Source: Amycolatopsis xylanica | GTDB taxonomy: Bacteria; Actinomycetota; Actinomycetes; Mycobacteriales; Pseudonocardiaceae | DNA: 64,000 nucleotides | Assembly: GCF_900107045.1 (NCBI RefSeq) | Contig: NZ_FNON01000004.1 | Location: forward strand, 124,001-188,000 | Direction: 5' to 3' | Shown: positions 22,723-29,557 of the stretch, in pieces | How positions within the stretch are numbered: position 1 is the stretch's first letter | How the letters are laid out: every line of letters starts with the position of its first letter | Notes under the pieces: model-generated | The model's input: the letters and a program-made list of their open reading frames with translations, nothing else | The model's database searches: none | What the model was told of the DNA's origin: nothing | Program-made: the position numbers and the translations under genes

Positions 22723-23347
22723 GCTGAGTTTCGACGTCGTGGACGTCCAGCCGATGCGGTACAGCGCCGCACCGACGCTGACGTTCAAGCTGCGGATCGC
22801 CGAGGTCAGCGGCCAGTCGATCCACGCGATGGCGTTACGCGTGCAGATCCGCATCGAGCCGCAACGCCGCCGCTACGGCCCCGAAGAGGCGGAGCTGCTG
22901 ACGCATCTGTTCGGCGATCCGTCGCGGTGGGGTGACACGCTGCGGCCGTTCCAGTTCAGCAGCGTCGCGGTGATGGTGAAGAGCTTCACCGGTTCCATCG
23001 AGGTCGACGTCGAAGTGCCGGTGAGCTATGACCTGGAAGTCGCTGCCGGCAAGTACTTCCACGCGCTCGAGAACGGGGTCGTGCCGATGGTCCTGCTGTT
23101 CAGCGGGACCATTTTCGGCAAGGGCGACAAGGGTTTCTGGGTCGAGCCGGTGCCGTGGCACGTGGAGGCCGAGTGCCGGATGCCGATCGAGGTGTGGGAT
23201 CAGCTGATCGCGCTGCACTTCCCGCAGGCCACGTGGATCAAGCTGCACAAGGAGACGCTCGACGCGCTGCTGAAGTTCAAGGCGGCGCACGCGATCCCGA
23301 CCTGGGACGAGGCGATGGCGAGACTGCTGGCGGCGGTGAAGTCATGA
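22715..23347 (+). CDS. DUF6084-type protein, hydrogenase-associated
   Basis: A 210-residue protein of the type annotated DUF6084 beside actinobacterial hydrogenases (name recalled, not searched). It is rich in beta-strands with a striking run of aromatic and basic residues ('IRIEPQRRRYGPEEAELLTH', 'PRPFQFSSVAV'-like 'LRPFQFSSVAVMVKSF') and a 'VPWHVEAECRMPIEVWDQLI' segment. No catalytic motif, signal or membrane segment is visible. It begins with GTG eight bases inside the previous gene and overlaps the following gene by four bases, so it is bound to be made along with the hydrogenase. Function unknown. Confidence 0.72.
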   Translation: MAELSFDVVDVQPMRYSAAPTLTFKLRIAEVSGQSIHAMALRVQIRIEPQRRRYGPEEAELLTHLFGDPSRWGDTLRPFQFSSVAVMVKSFTGSIEVDVEVPVSYDLEVAAGKYFHALENGVVPMVLLFSGTIFGKGDKGFWVEPVPWHVEAECRMPIEVWDQLIALHFPQATWIKLHKETLDALLKFKAAHAIPTWDEAMARLLAAVKS

Positions 23348-24651
23348 GCACGGTGCTGGAACAGGCGAAGGCCATCGGCGACGCGGTCCTGTACGAGGGT
23401 TACCTGCTGTACCCGTACCGCGCTTCGGCAGCCAAGAACCGGATGCGGTGGCAGTGGGGTGTGCTGATGCCGCCGTCCTTCGCGTCCGACGACATCGGCG
23501 AGTACTCGACCGCGCACACCGAATGCCTGCTGGAGCCCGGCTCGCACGCGATGCTCCACCTCAAGATCCGTTTCCTGCGCGCGCAGGCTCGACTCGTCCA
23601 TAATGGACAGCGATTTGTCGACTCGCTGACCGTCGACGGCGTCGAACACACCGCGTGGGACGAGGCCGTCGAGCAGGAGATCGACTTGGTCGTCCCCGCG
23701 GCCGAGCTGCTCGCCCAGCGCGTCGAACTGCCGTTCACCGTACCGGCCGCCGAGTCGGCCGAAGGCTGTTTCGTGCGGCGCACCCAAGAGCTTTCCGGCC
23801 TGCTGACCGCACGCCTCGACTCGCTCGACGGGCCGTTCGGCGGCACCCGCCTGACGTTGGACCTGGCGAACACCAGTACCTGGGCGCCACCCGATCCAAC
23901 CCGCGAACAGGCCTTGCACCACGCGCTGCTGGCCGCGCACCTGGTCTGTTCCGTCGACGCCGGGCATTTCCTCTCGATGCTCGACCCGCCGGAATGGGCG
24001 AAACCCGCCGTCGCGGCCTGCGTCAACGAGCGGATCTGGCCGATCCTGATCGGCGACGAGCACCGCAGCCAAGCCGTGCTGGCATCCCCGATCATCCTCT
24101 ACGACAACCCGACGATCGCCGCGGAGAGCCAAGGCGAGCTGTTCGACGGCACCGAGATCGACGAGATCCTGACGCTGCGCACCATGGCGATGACCGACGA
24201 GGAGAAACGCCAGGCTCGGGCCACCGACCCGCGTGCGCGCGAGATCGTCGACCGCGTCGACTCCATGCCGCAAGAGCTGCTGGACCGGTTGCACGGCACC
24301 GTGCGCTACCTGCGCTCGGTCACCGGCGAACCCGCCGAAGTCCCGTGGTGGGACCCCGGCGCCGACGAGTCGGTCTCCCCCGAAACCGACTCCGTGACCG
24401 TCGCCGGGATCGCGGTCGCGGCAGGCGCCAAGGTTCGGCTCAACCCCGGCCTGAAGCGGTCGGACGCGCAGGACATGTTCCTCACCGGCCGGATCGCGAC
24501 CGTGCGCGCCGTGCTGTCCGATGTGGACGGTGAAACGCACATCGCGGTGACCGTCGACGACGACCCCGCCGCCGACCTGCAGACCACGCACGGCCGCTTC
24601 CGCTACTTCTCCCCCGACGAGATCGAACCGATATTGGAGGCGCGGCAATGA
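23344..24651 (+). CDS. Hydrogenase-associated protein of unknown function
   Basis: A 435-residue protein that I do not recognise as any characterised family. Visible stretches: 'LYEGYLLYPYRASAAKNRMR' at the N-terminus, a strand-rich first half, 'TWAPPDPTREQALHHALLAA' and 'HRSQAVLASPIILYDNPTIA' in the middle, and a C-terminal all-beta part ('RIATVRAVLSDVDGETHIAV'). The end, 'HGRFRYFSPDEIEPI', looks like a small SH3/CAP-like barrel. Four-base overlaps couple it to both neighbours. It is conserved at this position in similar loci, as far as I recall. It might be a scaffold or an assembly factor for the large HhySL complex. Confidence 0.7.
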   Translation: MSTVLEQAKAIGDAVLYEGYLLYPYRASAAKNRMRWQWGVLMPPSFASDDIGEYSTAHTECLLEPGSHAMLHLKIRFLRAQARLVHNGQRFVDSLTVDGVEHTAWDEAVEQEIDLVVPAAELLAQRVELPFTVPAAESAEGCFVRRTQELSGLLTARLDSLDGPFGGTRLTLDLANTSTWAPPDPTREQALHHALLAAHLVCSVDAGHFLSMLDPPEWAKPAVAACVNERIWPILIGDEHRSQAVLASPIILYDNPTIAAESQGELFDGTEIDEILTLRTMAMTDEEKRQARATDPRAREIVDRVDSMPQELLDRLHGTVRYLRSVTGEPAEVPWWDPGADESVSPETDSVTVAGIAVAAGAKVRLNPGLKRSDAQDMFLTGRIATVRAVLSDVDGETHIAVTVDDDPAADLQTTHGRFRYFSPDEIEPILEARQ

Positions 24652-25142
24652 AGCCACGGGTCCTGGTGGCGGGCATCGGCAACATCTTCCTCGGCGACGA
24701 CGGCTTCGGCGTCGAGGTGATCAAGGAGCTGGAGCACGTCAAACTGCCGGATTGGGTCCAGATCGCCGACTACGGGATCAGCGGCATGCACCTCGCCTAC
24801 GACCTGCTCGGCGGTTACGACACCACGATCCTGATCGACGCGGCACCCCGCGGCGAGGCGCCGGGAACGATCTACCTGCTCGAGGCCGACGTCGAGGAGC
24901 TGTCTCAGTCGAGCATGCAGCCCGACGCGCACGGCATGCAGCCGGACGCGGTGTTCCGGCTGCTCAGGATGCTCGGCGGCGACGCCGGGCGGGTGCTGGT
25001 GGTCGGCTGTGAGCCGGCCAGCACCGACGGCGGGATCGGCCTGAGCGCGGCGGTCGAGGCCGCCGTGCCGGAAGCCGTCCGGGTCGTCGTCGAACTGGCC
25101 TGGGGCACCAGCCCTCATCTACTTTCGGCGAGCAGGAGCTAG
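24648..25142 (+). CDS. Hydrogenase maturation endopeptidase
   Basis: A 164-residue HyaD/HybD-type protease that removes the C-terminal extension of the large subunit after Ni insertion. Signature 'GIGNIFLGDDGFGVEVIKEL' at the N-terminus has the acidic Ni-sensing residue (Asp in GDDGFG), and 'DAAPRGEAPGTIYLLE' carries the second acidic ligand. The usual conserved His is likely His in 'DAHGMQPDAVF', near residue 90. Coupled to its upstream neighbour (ATGA) and three bases from hypC. It should act on hhyL, whose C-terminal peptide ends in HAFNTGV. Confidence 0.92.
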   Translation: MKPRVLVAGIGNIFLGDDGFGVEVIKELEHVKLPDWVQIADYGISGMHLAYDLLGGYDTTILIDAAPRGEAPGTIYLLEADVEELSQSSMQPDAHGMQPDAVFRLLRMLGGDAGRVLVVGCEPASTDGGIGLSAAVEAAVPEAVRVVVELAWGTSPHLLSASRS

Positions 25143-25144
25143 CC

Positions 25145-25417
25145 ATGTGCCTGGGAATTCCCGGTGAGATCATCGAGATCAGCTCTGAGCGGCCTGATCT
25201 GGCCAAGGTCTCGGTGAGCGGGGTCAAGCGGACGATCAACATCGGGCTGCTGGAAGACGACCCGCCCGTGCCCGGCGACTGGATCCTCATCCACGTCGGT
25301 TTCGCGCTGTCCAAGATCGACGAGGCCGAGGCGTCGGCCGCGCTGGAGTTCCTGGAAAGCATCGGCAAGGCGTACGAAGACGAGCTGGCCGCGCTGGCCG
25401 AATCCCGCATCGAGTAA
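25145..25417 (+). CDS. hypC: Hydrogenase chaperone HypC
   Basis: A 90-residue HypC starting MCLGIPGEIIEI, with the essential Cys2 that binds the Fe(CN)2CO group together with HypD and then docks on the large subunit. The beta-barrel is followed by the helix 'SKIDEAEASAALEFLESIGK'. Length and order (hypC then hypD) are typical. It lies two bases after the protease gene. A second, divergent HypC-like gene without Cys2 is upstream at 17836, so only this copy has the residues for the established role. Confidence 0.95.
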   Translation: MCLGIPGEIIEISSERPDLAKVSVSGVKRTINIGLLEDDPPVPGDWILIHVGFALSKIDEAEASAALEFLESIGKAYEDELAALAESRIE

Positions 25418-25425
25418 GGAAGATC

Positions 25426-26553
25426 ATGCGATACGTCGATGAGTTCCGCGACGCGGACAAGGCACGCGCGCTGTCCGCGAAGATCACGTCGCTGTGCGAG
25501 CCGGGGCGGCAGTACAAGTTCATGGAGGTCTGCGGCGGCCACACGCACACGATCTACAAGCACGGGCTGGAGGACTACCTTCCGGAGACCATCACGCTCG
25601 TGCACGGCCCCGGCTGCCCGGTGTGCGTGATCCCGATGGGCCGCGTCGACGACGCGATCCACATCGCGCGGCGGCCCGGCGTGCTGATGACCTCGTTCGG
25701 CGACATGATGCGCGTGCCGGGTTCCGGCGGGAACTTCTTCGACTCCAACGCCGAAGGTACCAACATCCGGATGGTCTACTCGCCGCTGGACTCGCTGAAG
25801 ATCGCCCGCCAGAACCCGGATCTGAGCGTGGTGTTCATGGCGATCGGCTTCGAGACGACCACGCCGTCCACGGCCATGACCGTGCTGCGCGCGGCGGCCG
25901 AGGGCATCACGAACTTCTCGGTGTTCGCCAACCACGTGACGATCATTCCGGCGATCAAGGCCATTTTGGACTCGCCGGACCTGCGGCTCGACGGGTTCAT
26001 CGGTCCCGGGCACGTGTCGACGGTGATCGGCTGCCGCCCGTACGAGTTCATCGCCCGCGACTACGGGAAACCCGTGGTGGTGGCCGGTTTCGAGCCGCTG
26101 GACATCCTGCAGTCGATCTACCTGCTGATGGTGCAGCTGGCCGAAGGCCGGTCCGAGGTGGAGAACCAGTACTCGCGGGTCGTGCCGTGGGACGGCAACC
26201 TCGTCGCGCTGCGCGCGATCAACGAGGTCATGGAGCTGCGGCCGTACTTCGAGTGGCGCGGGCTCGGGTTCATCTCGCATTCGGCGATGGCCATGCGCGA
26301 CAAGTACGCCGCTTTCGACGCCGAACGCACCTACGCGATCCCTGGCCTGCGCGTCGCGGATCCGAAGGCTTGTCAGTGCGGAGAGGTGCTTAAAGGCGTT
26401 CTTAAGCCTTGGGAGTGCAAGGTGTTCGGCACCGCGTGCACCCCGGAGACACCGATCGGGACCTGCATGGTGTCACCGGAAGGCGCTTGCGCGGCTTATT
26501 ACAACTTCGGGCGGTTCAGCCGCCAGCGTGTGCGGGAGGCGAGCCAGGCATGA
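25426..26553 (+). CDS. hypD: Hydrogenase maturation protein HypD
   Basis: A 375-residue Fe-S protein on which the Fe(CN)2CO unit is built. Its hallmarks are present: 'MEVCGGHTHTIYKHGL' near residue 37, 'HGPGCPVCVIPMGRVD' near 63, 'AIGFETTTPSTAMTV' near 141, and the C-terminal Cys cluster ligands in 'DPKACQCGEVLKG' and 'CKVFGTACTPETPIGTC'. All conserved Cys for the [4Fe-4S] cluster and the redox pair appear to be intact. Starts nine bases after hypC with an AAGGA-like site and is coupled to hypE by ATGA. Cytosolic. Confidence 0.96.
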   Translation: MRYVDEFRDADKARALSAKITSLCEPGRQYKFMEVCGGHTHTIYKHGLEDYLPETITLVHGPGCPVCVIPMGRVDDAIHIARRPGVLMTSFGDMMRVPGSGGNFFDSNAEGTNIRMVYSPLDSLKIARQNPDLSVVFMAIGFETTTPSTAMTVLRAAAEGITNFSVFANHVTIIPAIKAILDSPDLRLDGFIGPGHVSTVIGCRPYEFIARDYGKPVVVAGFEPLDILQSIYLLMVQLAEGRSEVENQYSRVVPWDGNLVALRAINEVMELRPYFEWRGLGFISHSAMAMRDKYAAFDAERTYAIPGLRVADPKACQCGEVLKGVLKPWECKVFGTACTPETPIGTCMVSPEGACAAYYNFGRFSRQRVREASQA

Positions 26554-27632
26554 CAGCCGTTCCCACGGATCGTGAGCAGCAGGTGCTCGATCGCATCGAC
26601 AAGGCACGCCGTCGCCGCGCCAAGGTCCGCGAAGAGCGGATCACGCTTTCGCACGGCTCCGGCGGCAAGGCGACCCAGACGTTGATCGAGGCCGTGTTCC
26701 TCGAGGCGTTCCGCAATCCTTTGCTAGAACCACTCGACGACGCCGCTTCGTTCACTGTGGACGGTGCCGCGCTCGCGTTGACCACGGATTCCTACGTGGT
26801 GTCCCCGATTTTCTTCCCCGGCGGCAACATCGGCGACCTGGCGGTCAACGGCACCGTCAACGACTTGGCCGTCTCCGGCGCCCACCCGTTGTATCTGACG
26901 GCGGGCTTCATCCTCGAAGAAGGCTTCCCCATCGAAGACCTCCTGACGATCGTGAACTCGATGAAGGAGGCCGCGGCGGCCGCCGGCGTCTCGATCGTCA
27001 CCGGTGACACCAAGGTCGTCCAGCGCGGCAAGGCGGACGGCTGCTACATCAACACGGCGGGCGTCGGCAGTCTCCTCCGCCGCGACCTCGGCGTCTCGAC
27101 GGCCCGGCCGGGTGACGCGATCCTGGTGTCCGGCCCGATCGGCGAGCACGGCATCACCATCATGCTCGCCAGGGGTGAGCTGGACATCGACGCCGACCTG
27201 GTGTCCGACACGGCGCCCGTGCATTCCCTGGTTTCGTCGCTGTTGTCGGCCGTCCCCGGCGTCCGCGGCATGCGCGACGCCACCCGCGGCGGCGTCGCCA
27301 CGATCCTCAACGAGATCGCCAAGGCCGCCGACGTCGCGGTGATCGTCGACGAGAAGACCATCCCGGTGCGCACGGAGGTCCGCGGCGCCTCCGAGCTGCT
27401 GGGCATCGACCCGCTCTACGTCGCCTGCGAAGGCCGGATCGTGGTCGTCGTCGACGGCGCCCAGGCTTCCTTGGCCTTGGACACCCTCCGCGCGCACCCA
27501 CTGGGCGCCGAGGCCGCGATCATCGGCCGCGTCGCCGAGGACCCGCCGGGCCTGGTGCTGCTGAACACCACGTTCGGCGGCACCCGCATCGTCGATCTCC
27601 TGGTCGGCGACCCGCTCCCCCGGATCTGCTGA
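26550..27632 (+). CDS. hypE: Hydrogenase maturation protein HypE
   Basis: A 360-residue ATP-dependent dehydratase that turns the carbamoyl group, received from HypF on its C-terminal Cys, into cyanide. The C-terminus is the canonical PRIC. The PurM-like ATP fold shows 'LSHGSGGKATQTLIEAVFLE' and 'FFPGGNIGDLAVNGTVNDLA', plus 'RDATRGGVATILNEIAKAA'. About 30 extra residues rich in Arg/Lys precede the usual start of the domain. ATGA overlap with hypD and a shared base with hypA (TGATG). Confidence 0.96.
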   Translation: MTAVPTDREQQVLDRIDKARRRRAKVREERITLSHGSGGKATQTLIEAVFLEAFRNPLLEPLDDAASFTVDGAALALTTDSYVVSPIFFPGGNIGDLAVNGTVNDLAVSGAHPLYLTAGFILEEGFPIEDLLTIVNSMKEAAAAAGVSIVTGDTKVVQRGKADGCYINTAGVGSLLRRDLGVSTARPGDAILVSGPIGEHGITIMLARGELDIDADLVSDTAPVHSLVSSLLSAVPGVRGMRDATRGGVATILNEIAKAADVAVIVDEKTIPVRTEVRGASELLGIDPLYVACEGRIVVVVDGAQASLALDTLRAHPLGAEAAIIGRVAEDPPGLVLLNTTFGGTRIVDLLVGDPLPRIC

Positions 27633-27961
27633 TGCACGAAATGTCGATCACCCAGAGCGTCGTCGACGCGATCGCCGAGAAACTCGGCGACGCGGCCATC
27701 ACCTGCGTCCGCCTGGAGATCGGCAAACTGTCCGGCGTGGTCCCGGACTCGGTCCGCTTCTGTTTCGACGTGATCTGCGCCGGAACCACGCTCGCGGGCG
27801 CCTCACTGGTCATCGCCGAACCCCCCGGCATCGCCGCCTGCCGCGACTGCGCGGCGGAGTTCACGGTGGACGACCTGATCCTGCTCTGCCCCTGCGGCAG
27901 CGCCAACGTGCGAGTCCTCGCGGGGCGCGAGCTGCGCATCAAGTCTGTGGAGGTGGCGTGA
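27632..27961 (+). CDS. hypA: Nickel metallochaperone HypA
   Basis: A 109-residue HypA. The N-terminus MHEMSI provides the Ni site (His2, Glu3). The Zn site has a regular first pair, 'CRDC', but the second is 'LLCPCGSANV', i.e. CxC instead of the usual CxxC. This shortened pair occurs in other actinobacterial HypA proteins, in my recollection. HypA takes Ni from HypB and inserts it into the large subunit. The start shares a base with the hypE stop; the stop overlaps the hypB start. Confidence 0.93.
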   Translation: MHEMSITQSVVDAIAEKLGDAAITCVRLEIGKLSGVVPDSVRFCFDVICAGTTLAGASLVIAEPPGIAACRDCAAEFTVDDLILLCPCGSANVRVLAGRELRIKSVEVA

Positions 27962-28662
27962 TGTGTGCGACCTGTGGCTGTTCCGACGCCGACGTCCGTA
28001 TCGAGCACGTCCACGGTCACGGCCACACCGTGGTGTTGGAGCAGGACCTCCTAGCCAAGAACGACGCGGGCGCCGACCGCAACAGGGCCTGGCTCACCGC
28101 CCGCGACATCCTGGCGATCAACGTCATGAGTTCCCCCGGCGCGGGCAAGACAACGCTCCTCACCCGCACGATCCAGGAGTCGGCGCTGCCCATTTCGGTC
28201 ATCGAGGGTGACCAGGAAACCTTGCTGGACGCGGAACGCATCAAAGCGACGGGCGCCCCGGTCATCCAGATCAACACCGGCGCGGGCTGCCACCTCGACT
28301 CGGACATGCTCTCTCGGGCGTTGGCCACGCTGAGCCCGGTCGCCGGTTCGCTGCTGTTCATCGAGAACGTCGGCAACCTGGTCTGCCCGGCGCTGTTCGA
28401 CCTCGGCGAAGCCCACCGCGCGGTGATCATGTCGGTCACCGAAGGCCCGGACAAACCGTTGAAGTACCCGCACATGTTCGCGGGCAGCGACCTGATCATC
28501 CTGAACAAGATCGACCTACTGCCCTATGTGGACTTCTCAGTCGACGACTTCCTCCGCGACGCTCGCAAGGTCAACCCCGGCGTCTCCGTGCTTCAGTTGT
28601 CGGCGACCACCGGCGAAGGCGTCGAGGATTGGTACACGTGGCTCCGTTCCGCCGCTGCATAG
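27961..28662 (+). CDS. hypB: Nickel-inserting GTPase HypB
   Basis: A 233-residue SIMIBI-class GTPase. N-terminal 'MCATCGCSD' is the high-affinity Ni motif, followed by a short His stretch (HVHGHGH). GTPase elements are 'NVMSSPGAGKTTLLTR' (P-loop), 'EGDQETLLDAERIKATGAP' with the metal-binding region 'GAGCHLDSDM', 'IENVGNLVCPA' and 'ILNKIDLLPY'. HypB drives Ni transfer to HypA by GTP hydrolysis. ATG 27961 is preferred over GTG 27958 because it gives the canonical N-terminus. Last gene of the plus-strand operon; it is convergent with the aac(2') gene, 13 bases away. Confidence 0.96.
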   Translation: MCATCGCSDADVRIEHVHGHGHTVVLEQDLLAKNDAGADRNRAWLTARDILAINVMSSPGAGKTTLLTRTIQESALPISVIEGDQETLLDAERIKATGAPVIQINTGAGCHLDSDMLSRALATLSPVAGSLLFIENVGNLVCPALFDLGEAHRAVIMSVTEGPDKPLKYPHMFAGSDLIILNKIDLLPYVDFSVDDFLRDARKVNPGVSVLQLSATTGEGVEDWYTWLRSAAA

Positions 28663-28675
28663 GACGTTATACGCC

Positions 28676-29194
28676 CTACCAGACGTCTCCATCTCGCCAG
28701 TCCGCCGTGATCTCGCCCTCGAGATCCATGTCGTCGTGCAACACGAAGACACAGTCATCTTCCTCAGGCGTCGCGACGACTCCGGTGGGCGTCAACGCGA
28801 ACGTCTTCCCCTGCCACGGTTTCCATCCTCGCTGGGCGTAGAAGGCCGCTCCCTCGTCGGAGGCGCCCAGCGCGCCGAGGTCGTACGCGCTCTTGATGAC
28901 GCGTTCCAGCTCGGCCATCAACGCCCCGGCCACGCCCTGCCTGCGCTTGCCTTCTTTTACGGCGACGGCCTCCACATAGCCCGCCCGGAGCGCCTTGCCC
29001 TGATGCAGGATCCGGCGCTGCACCACGGACGCGTGCCCGATGAGATCGTCACCGTCCCAGGCGAGGGCGTGCAGTCCGCCGAGCGCGTGCTCCCAGTCGT
29101 CCTCGGTCATGTCGTCGAAGACCTCGTACAGCAGGGCCCTGATCCTCTCGACGACGTCCGGCGCGAGGTCGGCGGTGTGCACGGTCTCAATCAC
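28676..29194 (-). CDS. aac(2')-I: Aminoglycoside 2'-N-acetyltransferase AAC(2')-I
   Basis: A 172-residue GNAT acetyltransferase closely like mycobacterial AAC(2')-Ic along its whole length: 'VHTADLAPDVVERIRALLYE', 'DWEHALGGLHALAWDGDDLI', 'QRRILHQGKALRAGYVEAVA', the acetyl-CoA loop 'KRRQGVAGALMAEL', and the C-terminal 'ITADWRDGDVW'. The family acetylates the 2'-amino group of aminoglycosides such as gentamicin or tobramycin, and is also chromosomal in mycobacteria where its natural role is debated. GTG 29194 with TAGGGT six bases upstream suggests a leaderless start; TTG 29200 is also in frame. It separates hypB from hypF and has no evident link to hydrogenase. Confidence 0.9.
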   Translation of the reverse strand: MIETVHTADLAPDVVERIRALLYEVFDDMTEDDWEHALGGLHALAWDGDDLIGHASVVQRRILHQGKALRAGYVEAVAVKEGKRRQGVAGALMAELERVIKSAYDLGALGASDEGAAFYAQRGWKPWQGKTFALTPTGVVATPEEDDCVFVLHDDMDLEGEITADWRDGDVW

Positions 29195-29206
29195 CCGCAA
29201 ACCCTA

Positions 29207-29557
29207 GCCCAGGGGTCGTGAGTGTTCCCGCCGGTTCTAACCGGCCAAAACACTCACGACCAAGGTTGTCCGCGGGCGATGGCCGCCCTCACCCGGTTCG
29301 GGTTGGTGAGGGCCTCCCTCACCAACCCGGGCTCGCGCGAGGGGCCTGCGTGAGGTGGGTCGTGCGCGTTGCGGGCGGTTCTAACCGCCCGCAACGCGCA
29401 CGACCGCGGGGTGCCCTGGTTCGGCATGGTGCCTGGCTTGAAGTGAGGGGCGCCCCGGGTGCGTAGTAAGCACTCGGGGGCACCCTCGCTGCACGATCTG
29501 GCTTGGGGTCGTGAGTGGTACGGCCGGTTCTAACCGGCCAAAGCACTCACGACCTCA
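29207..29557. repeat. Intergenic hairpin cluster (families R3, R6, R7)
   Basis: Five strong hairpins fill this 350-base gap: GTCGTGAGTGTT ... CACTCACGAC with a GGTTCTAACC core (29215-29260); GGGTTGGTGAGGG ... CCCTCACCAACCC (29299-29329); a perfect 46-base palindrome with GGTTCTAACC core (29359-29404); the nested GTAGTAA hairpin (29442-29490, second copy of 14536-14584); and another R3 hairpin (29507-29553). The right arm of the last contains the hypF stop codon. No reliable gene is present here. Confidence 0.7.
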
